NCBI RefSeq assembly: GCF_010671925.1
Contig: NZ_JAAHIH010000003.1
Coordinates: 1,394,737-1,458,736 of the forward strand
Length of the DNA: 64,000 bases
Source: Moorena sp. SIOASIH
GTDB lineage: Bacteria; Cyanobacteriota; Cyanobacteriia; Cyanobacteriales; Coleofasciculaceae
Direction: 5' to 3'
The notes under the pieces were generated by a model. That model searched no databases and was not told the origin of the DNA. It saw only the letters and a program-made list of their open reading frames with translations. Positions 58,785 through 64,000 of the stretch are shown here, piece after piece. Position 1 is the first letter of the stretch, and each line of letters starts with the position of its first letter. The translations under genes and the position numbers were made by a program.

Positions 58785-60998
58785 CTACTCCCTACTCCGC
58801 CACATTTCCAAATAAGCCTTTTCCATTTCCCTAGTAAACTCCTTACCATTCCACAACGGAGCAGTTTGTCGAGATTGTCGCAGTTTCCAGGAAATCTGTT
58901 GTCTCAGAGCAGGGTCTTTACCTAAGCGAATCCCCCACTCGATATACTCATCATCTGTCCAGGCAATGCCTTCCGTGATTCCGGCATTTACCATCATGGT
59001 GTAACTGTTGCGAGCAACAAACTGTTCTCCCACTCTGGTGACTAGGGGAATACCCATCCAGAGGGTTTCCAGGGTAGTGGTGGCTCCATTGTAGGGATAG
59101 GTATCTAGGACCACATCCGCAATGCCTAAGTTGGCACGATGAACCGCTTCCGTAGGTACTTCTGGTAGAAACCGGAGGCGATCGCACTCTATCCCTTCTT
59201 CTTCGGCAATCTGGTTAAAGAAGCGTTTGATCGAGTCTTGGTCAGATTGGCCTTTAATCAAAAAGTAGCTATTGGGGACCGCTTTGATAATTTTCATTTG
59301 CAGCCTTGTGGTATCGGGATTGCGCTTGTATCCCTTCTGACTACTGAGATAAATGGTGGCATCGTTGGGAATATCCAGGTGGTTCCGACGTAAGCTAGGT
59401 ACACCAACTTCAAACCCATCTACAGCAATATAGGTTTGGGGTAAGCGCCAGATTTTCTCGGAATAGTACTCCTGAGCAGAATCCGGTAATACGTAGGGGT
59501 CAGCAATCACGTAATCAATGGCAGGTAATCCTGAAGCATCCCACCCTAGCCACGTGACTTGTACTGGTGCCAGTTTCAGAGCCATAACTGCACAGGTGAT
59601 ATCGAGGGTGATGCTATCGAGGTCAACTAAAATATCCAGTTGATCCTGATAAATCTGTTCAGCCGCCTCTAGTATATGAATCCCTAATTTGCGAGGATGG
59701 TCTACCTGATTGATATACCACTCTTGGAGGTTATCGTTTACCAGCTTGTAGTTTATAAAATAGCTATAAATTTGAAACCGCTCCCGGTCATGATGCTCAA
59801 ACAGCCAACGGGCTAGCCAGCCCACGGAATGCCGTCTTAAACAATGACACAGGTATCCAACTTTTAAGGGTCTGGTAGTTTTTCCTCCCTGCTCCCTGCT
59901 CCCTGCTCCCTGCTCCCTATTCAGAAATTCTCCATACCAGTCTGCTTTTTCCTTCGTATAAGCCCGAATATTCCTCTGGAACAACTCAGCAATTTGATTC
60001 AAAATTGGTCTAAAATGACTAGGCTCGTCCTGAAAATGAGCCAGAGAAAAGAATGGGGTCAGCAGACGCAGAGTCTGAACATCAGACAAGGTGGCTGGTT
60101 GTTCCTTAATTAGTGAAACCAGCAGTGATTCTAAGGTTTGGCAAGCCGCAGAAACTTCCTGCCAATAGCCCCCAGCATTCATTATCCCCCGCAGTACTAG
60201 GTTAATTCCGGATATTTGGTCTGGTAAGGATTCTGATAAGGAATAGCACAATTTAGCGGTTTCTATGCCCTGGTCATAATTAAAAGCATCTTGATAAAAA
60301 GTAGCCAGATGTCGTAGCATTCCTATATGCTCAGGATCTAAGGAGCGATAACATTCCAAAAAACTAGCGGCGATGGTAGGCTGCTTTAACGTATAACCAA
60401 TTTTCATACAGGCTGACAGTAATGGCCAGAACCAAACCTTAGGATTGGGCAGGTAAGCTAAGCAAGCTTCGGTAAATTCTAGGGAGGCTGGATGCAATGG
60501 TTGGGCTTCTAATATCTGCTTCAAAACCTCTTTTAATAACTGGTGATTGCATTCTGGGGTTGGCTGGGTTTGTAGCAGTTCAATTACCCCCAGCTCGGTC
60601 AAGTCATCACCCCTAAAGGTTTCTAGCTTGATGCCTAAAGCAATAATTTCCAAGAGATTAGTCAGGTCCGTGGGGCAAATTTCCCGCATATGCTGACGGA
60701 TTGCCCAGGCTACAGCATAATCGGCTAACCTCTGTCTGCGCTCAGCTTCGGTTTGCAACACCTGGAACAGTTCCTCAGTCCACGTCTCTAATTGGTCTGA
60801 CTCCGCCTCCGCCATCACCAGCAGCCAAGTGGTTTGCGCTTCTGTTTCTTGACCCTGCAAGAGAAACAGTAACCCTAAATGCCAGTAGTAGGCGATGACA
60901 TCGGGTTCCCTTTCAATAGCCTGTTCGTATAAGCTTGCGGCTTTACTGTAGTCCCCCTGGATTAGATATTCTTCAGCTTGTTGCTGCCAGTTAGTCAT
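58785..60998 (-). CDS. TPR protein with SPINDLY/OGT-type glycosyltransferase domain
   Basis: 737 residues. The N-terminal half is helical, beginning with TPR (AEEYLIQGDYSKAASLYEQAIEREPDVIAYYWHLGLLFLLQG). From about 380 it is an OGT-like GT41 domain (KVGYLCHCLRRHSVGWLARWLFEHHDRERFQIYSYF, PVQVTWLGWDASGLPAIDYVIADPYVLP, VVLDTYPYNGATTTLETLWMGIPLVT). GT41 enzymes put GlcNAc or fucose on Ser/Thr. Residues about 361-375 (NREQGAGSREQGGKT) are encoded by an in-frame GGGAGCA heptamer array (59888-59922), and the last residues (WRSRE) and stop by another. The pilin gene upstream on the same strand is a conceivable substrate (inference). Confidence 0.9.
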   Translation of the reverse strand: MTNWQQQAEEYLIQGDYSKAASLYEQAIEREPDVIAYYWHLGLLFLLQGQETEAQTTWLLVMAEAESDQLETWTEELFQVLQTEAERRQRLADYAVAWAIRQHMREICPTDLTNLLEIIALGIKLETFRGDDLTELGVIELLQTQPTPECNHQLLKEVLKQILEAQPLHPASLEFTEACLAYLPNPKVWFWPLLSACMKIGYTLKQPTIAASFLECYRSLDPEHIGMLRHLATFYQDAFNYDQGIETAKLCYSLSESLPDQISGINLVLRGIMNAGGYWQEVSAACQTLESLLVSLIKEQPATLSDVQTLRLLTPFFSLAHFQDEPSHFRPILNQIAELFQRNIRAYTKEKADWYGEFLNREQGAGSREQGGKTTRPLKVGYLCHCLRRHSVGWLARWLFEHHDRERFQIYSYFINYKLVNDNLQEWYINQVDHPRKLGIHILEAAEQIYQDQLDILVDLDSITLDITCAVMALKLAPVQVTWLGWDASGLPAIDYVIADPYVLPDSAQEYYSEKIWRLPQTYIAVDGFEVGVPSLRRNHLDIPNDATIYLSSQKGYKRNPDTTRLQMKIIKAVPNSYFLIKGQSDQDSIKRFFNQIAEEEGIECDRLRFLPEVPTEAVHRANLGIADVVLDTYPYNGATTTLETLWMGIPLVTRVGEQFVARNSYTMMVNAGITEGIAWTDDEYIEWGIRLGKDPALRQQISWKLRQSRQTAPLWNGKEFTREMEKAYLEMWRSRE
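59888..59922 (-). repeat. Heptamer array inside a coding region
   Basis: On the minus strand GGGAGCA is repeated about five times in frame within the glycosyltransferase gene. Three heptamers make seven codons, so the insert reads REQGAGS. Confidence 0.92.
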
Positions 60999-61281
60999 AG
61001 TTTTGTGCTAATTAAATCAAACAGATCACCCCATTTTCTAATACTATTCAAAACGTGATTAGGGTAATTGTCCACTTAAGTATTTCCATAAAACAAAGTG
61101 GGTAGACTGTGCTACCCACTCTAACTAAATAGATAATTTTAGGTGATTAAAACTGTCGTCACCAAGGTTTTAGCGTAAGTATGAATGACCTTATAAGCTG
61201 TTCAGCATTTAGATTGGGATACCTCAATTCCTCAAAAGTAACAGGAAAAAATGAACAGGGAGTAACCAATTTAAATGCACA

Positions 61282-61860
61282 TTAACTTAACTCCTTCCAG
61301 CCAGTATCTTTGCATGCGGGATTACCATCCTTAAAGTTGATTCCTACATCTTCACCTGTTTCCTTACCTTTGAATACAGATTTTTCACTTTCACACAATA
61401 CAGCCAAAGTAGTTGTCTCTTCGGTCTCTGCGATCTCACCTAAGGCGACGACGCCCTGATATGCCTTAAGGGCAGAGTTAGCATCAAGGTTACCATCATC
61501 GTCTGTTGGGTCTCCAAAGTGAGCGACGCTTGTTGAGTTCTGACCTCCTTCTACTATGCCGTAACGGTAATTCTCAGTCGCTGTCCTAATGCCAAGACCT
61601 AACTGACCAAATTGACTATTGTCAGCAAATTCATTGTTTTCCAAGTAGTAAGCTTGCTGAGATCGATTCATGGAACCAACATAAGTTTTAGCTTCCGACT
61701 GCTTGGCTTTATTAGCTTGGTTCAAGAAAGAAGGCAGCGCAATGGCGGATAGAATTCCAATAATGATGATTACAACTAGTAGTTCAATTAGAGTAAAACC
61801 TTCGTCTTGCTTTTTCTGGGTCAGGTGCTGAAGGAGTTTAACTTTTAGTTCAGTTTTCAT
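61282..61860 (-). CDS. pilA: Type IV pilin-like protein
   Basis: 192 residues. The class III signal is complete: a 21-residue charged leader, then G|FTLIELLVVIIIIGILSAIALP, with Glu at mature position 5. The head domain (QAYYLENNEFADNSQFGQLGLG) is typical of cyanobacterial PilA, and C-terminal cysteines (LCESEK, PACKDTG) could form the D-region disulphide. It should be cleaved by PilD and assembled into pili at the cell surface. It starts on the same strand upstream of the glycosyltransferase, separated by about 280 bp of A+T-rich spacer with no clear terminator. Confidence 0.9.
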   Translation of the reverse strand: MKTELKVKLLQHLTQKKQDEGFTLIELLVVIIIIGILSAIALPSFLNQANKAKQSEAKTYVGSMNRSQQAYYLENNEFADNSQFGQLGLGIRTATENYRYGIVEGGQNSTSVAHFGDPTDDDGNLDANSALKAYQGVVALGEIAETEETTTLAVLCESEKSVFKGKETGEDVGINFKDGNPACKDTGWKELS

Positions 61861-62134
61861 AAGTCTTTCCGGTCGGTGTGGGATGCTGATTTGTTGTCTT
61901 CTAGACTTAACTTACCCACTTGTTTTAATTTTCATATCATCTAGGGGAAAAAAAATTTTAGGGAGTCGGGAGTAGGGTGTGGGGTGTGGGGTGTGGGGTG
62001 TGGGGAGTAGATGTAGATCTAGATGTAGGGTGGGCAGTGCATCAGCAAGATAATATCAGCAAGCCATAGTCATTGTAAGCACTGCCCACCAGCAAGGGAT
62101 TAATCAGTTCGCAAATCTGAAATCAACCAGAGAT
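61861..62134. other. pilA upstream region, GTGTGGG heptamers and a partial repeat
   Basis: GTGTGGG heptamers at 61975-62005. 62025-62090 is the left third of the 191-bp element (GTAGGGTGGGCAGTGC ... GCACTGCCCACC), followed by GCAAATCTGAAATCAACCAG, which recurs at 62424 and 62552. Confidence 0.7.
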
Positions 62135-62325
62135 GTAGGGTGGGCAGTGCATCAGCAAGATAATCTCAGGAAGCCATAGTCATTGTAAGCACTGCCCACC
62201 AGCAAGGGATTAATCAGCGAGGTTTGAATCAGGATTGCTCTAGTAAGGAACTTGTGGGCAGTGGTGGGCAAAATTTCGAGGATCTAGACTACTGCAAACC
62301 ACCAAAGTGTTTTTACCCACCCTAC
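62135..62325. mobile_element. 191-bp MITE-like element, copy 1
   Basis: Ends GTAGGGTGGGCAGTGC and the near-complement ACCCACCCTAC. Internal arms GGGCAGTGC/GCACTGCCC and GTGGGCAGTGGTGGGCAAAA are shared with copies 2 and 3. Confidence 0.8.
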
Positions 62326-62574
62326 AAGCTGACTTCGCGATGAAGCGAACGCGCCCCGCGTGGCCTACGGCCTCAGCTTCCGCTAAAAGCGATCGCAAAC
62401 CTCAAAATTAATGCGATCGCAAATCTGAAATCAACCAGGTTGATCAAAGATAGCGCTATAATTAAGCCGTCAACCTGCTAACCTTCAGTTGTGGGGATCC
62501 CCCTCCCGTCCCCCTTAATAAGGGGGAAGCTAGAGATAAGCTTAATGCGATCGCAAATCTGAAATCAACCAGAT
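62326..62574. other. Spacer between MITE copies
   Basis: It contains GCGAACGCGCCCCGCGTGG plus CCTACGGCC (a 24-bp-element relative), three GCGATCGC HIP1 sites, the GCAAATCTGAAATCAACCAG repeat twice, and a CCCCCTT/AAGGGGG hairpin near 62511. No gene is seen. Confidence 0.6.
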
Positions 62575-62765
62575 GTAGGGTGGGCAGTGCATCAGCAAGA
62601 TAATCTCAGGAAGCCATAGCTAAAGTAAGCACTGCCCACCAGCAACGGATTTTTCAGCAAGGTTTGAATTAGGATGACTATAGTAAGGAACTTGTGGGCA
62701 CTGGTGGGCAAAATTTCGATGATCTAGACTACTGCAAACCAGCAAAGTGTTTTTGCCCACCCTAC
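62575..62765. mobile_element. 191-bp MITE-like element, copy 2
   Basis: Exactly the same length as copies 1 and 3, with perfect 12-bp inverted ends (GTAGGGTGGGCA / TGCCCACCCTAC). Confidence 0.82.
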
Positions 62766-62817
62766 AAGCTGACTGTTCCCTATTCCCTGTTCCCTATTCC
62801 CTGTTCCCTTGTAAGAT

Positions 62818-63008
62818 GTAGGGTGGGCAGTGAATCAGCAAGATAATATCAGCAAGCCATAGTCATTGTAAGCACTGCCCACCAGCAACGGATTTTTCAG
62901 CAAGGTTTGAATTAGGATGACTATAGTAAGGAACTTGTGGGCACTGGTGGGCAAAATTTCGATGATCTAGACTACTGCAAACCACCAAAGTGTTTTTGCC
63001 CACCCTAC
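62818..63008. mobile_element. 191-bp MITE-like element, copy 3
   Basis: Same 12-bp perfect ends and length. CCCTATT/CCCTGTT heptamers flank it on both sides, and AAGCTGACTGTTCCC follows both copies 2 and 3. Confidence 0.82.
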
Positions 63009-63080
63009 AAGCTGACTGTTCCCTATTCCCTGTTCCCTATTCCCTTGTAAGTTCCCGTAAATTCTCAACACCTTCGAGCT

Positions 63081-63887
63081 ATGGTTCACTCCAACACCAC
63101 CATCGACGAACAACTCCGCCCTTTTCCAGACCATACCCAATTGCCAGAATCTGATGGAACCTTTGTGAAAAATTTTCAGGAACATCCCCAAAGCATTCTT
63201 CTGACTGACTCCATCGAGCCGGTCTTGCAAGAGCTTCACCCGGACAATCACTATGCCATCGGTCAAGATTCTGGGATTTACTGGCGAGAGACCACTCCCC
63301 CTGAAAAAGGTGCAGAAGCCCCGGATTGGTTTTATGTGCCTGACGTGCCGCCCCGACTGGATGGCCAGATTAGACGCTCTTATGTACTATGGCGGGAATA
63401 TATCACACCTCTGATTGCCCTAGAGTTTGCATCAGGTACGGGTGCGGAAGAACGGGATCGGACACCGTTACAAGCAGTAGATGGCACTGTTCAAAAACCA
63501 GGGAAATTCTGGGTATACGAAAAAATTATTCGCATTCCCTATTACGGCATCTTTATGATCAATACGGGGGAGTTGGAAGTGTACCACTGGGAAGATGGCA
63601 CCTATGAGCGCCTGAGTCCCAACGAGCGCAACCACTATCCCATTAATCGCATGAATGTAGAACTAGGGGTGTGGCAAGGCACATATCTGGGTCTAGCTGA
63701 ACAACCTTGGTTGCGATGGTGGGATCGAGAGGGAAATTTACTACTGACTGGTAAAGAGCGGGCAGCCTACGCGGAGGACCAAGCCCAGCAGGAGCAACAA
63801 AAGCGGCAACAGTTGGTAACACAATTGAAGGCTCTTAGTCCGGAACAACTTCAGGAACTAGGAATTGATGCGGGACTTTTGGAGTAG
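63081..63887 (+). CDS. Uma2 family (DUF820) putative endonuclease with coiled-coil tail
   Basis: 268 residues, the same subtype as the 26886-27755 gene: APDWFYVPDVPPRLDGQIRRSYVLWREYITPLIALEFASG, then KFWVYEKIIRIPYYGIF and NVELGVWQGTYLGLAEQPWLRWWDREG. The tail is a short coiled coil (AEDQAQQEQQKRQQLVTQLKALSPEQLQELGI). The stop TAG is the first TAG of a GGGAGTA heptamer array that runs from the end of the gene to the end of the window. The role is predicted only from the family. Confidence 0.88.
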   Translation: MVHSNTTIDEQLRPFPDHTQLPESDGTFVKNFQEHPQSILLTDSIEPVLQELHPDNHYAIGQDSGIYWRETTPPEKGAEAPDWFYVPDVPPRLDGQIRRSYVLWREYITPLIALEFASGTGAEERDRTPLQAVDGTVQKPGKFWVYEKIIRIPYYGIFMINTGELEVYHWEDGTYERLSPNERNHYPINRMNVELGVWQGTYLGLAEQPWLRWWDREGNLLLTGKERAAYAEDQAQQEQQKRQQLVTQLKALSPEQLQELGIDAGLLE

Positions 63888-64000
63888 GGAATAGGGAGTA
63901 GGGAGTCGGGAGTAGGGAGTAGGGAGTAGGGAGTAGGGAGTCGGGAGTAGGGAGTAGGGAGTAGGGAGTAGGGAGTCGGGAGTAGGGAGTAGGGAGTAGA
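63888..64000. repeat. GGGAGTA/GGGAGTC heptamer array to the window end
   Basis: At least 14 tandem heptamers with sporadic T-to-C change (GGGAGTC). The array continues beyond the window. Confidence 0.95.

Noticed and set aside
1..64000. tRNA or rRNA genes
   Set aside because: No cloverleaf with a GGTTCGAATCC-type T-loop or rRNA signature was noticed by eye; a covariance-model search would be decisive.

Overview
The window looks like chromosome of a filamentous marine cyanobacterium, probably a Moorena/Lyngbya-type organism (inference). The evidence is: HIP1-type GCGATCGC sites; cyanobacterial NDH-1 genes (ndhF1-ndhD1) beside an RbcR-type LysR regulator; a KaiB-domain protein; PilT and PilA; six Uma2-family genes; DUF4058; and very dense short tandem repeats, mostly with a 7-bp period. 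No rRNA or tRNA gene and no CRISPR array was recognised.

Region 1 (1-6.7 kb) is a plus-strand gene string: the end of an MDR oxidoreductase, a PP-loop ATPase resembling MurL, a gamma-butyrobetaine-hydroxylase-like dioxygenase, a PhyH-family enzyme whose iron motif reads HxG instead of HxD (a halogenase-like signature), and a decayed nicotinamidase. A DUF4058 gene and a wrecked nadC follow. Region 2 (6.8-11.6 kb, minus) holds a Ser/Thr kinase with two TPR/LivJ-type binding proteins. Region 3 (12-18.8 kb) is rbcR, nnrU, a thioredoxin, ndhF and ndhD. Region 4 (19.5-33.9 kb) is accessory: four Uma2 genes, a Tat-exported agmatine-deiminase-like enzyme, a frameshifted TerB-like gene, a cyclodipeptide synthase with an N-terminal YbaK-like domain, the tail of a broken acyl-AMP ligase, a NACHT-HEAT NTPase and a small HTH gene broken by a 24-bp repeat.

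Region 5 (35-44 kb) has pilT, a KaiB-fusion protein, an ABC-F ATPase, an intact TnpB and a large RTX-type protein. Region 6 (45-48.7 kb) has two wrecked TnpB genes riddled with 24-bp insertions and a ribbon-helix-helix gene. Region 7 (48.7-64 kb) has a second ABC-F (Uup-like), a prohibitin-type SPFH protein, a HerA-like ATPase, a GST, an MBL-fold protein, two more Uma2 genes, a DUF433 protein, a SPINDLY-type TPR glycosyltransferase beside a type IV pilin, and three 191-bp MITE-like copies.

The strongest leads are (a) the HxG PhyH enzyme in its operon, (b) the YbaK-like/CDPS fusion, and (c) a 24-bp element inserted at least eight times into genes or a hairpin loop, usually in frame and adding eight residues, but sometimes breaking the gene. 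Heptamer arrays also supply the stop codons of several genes.
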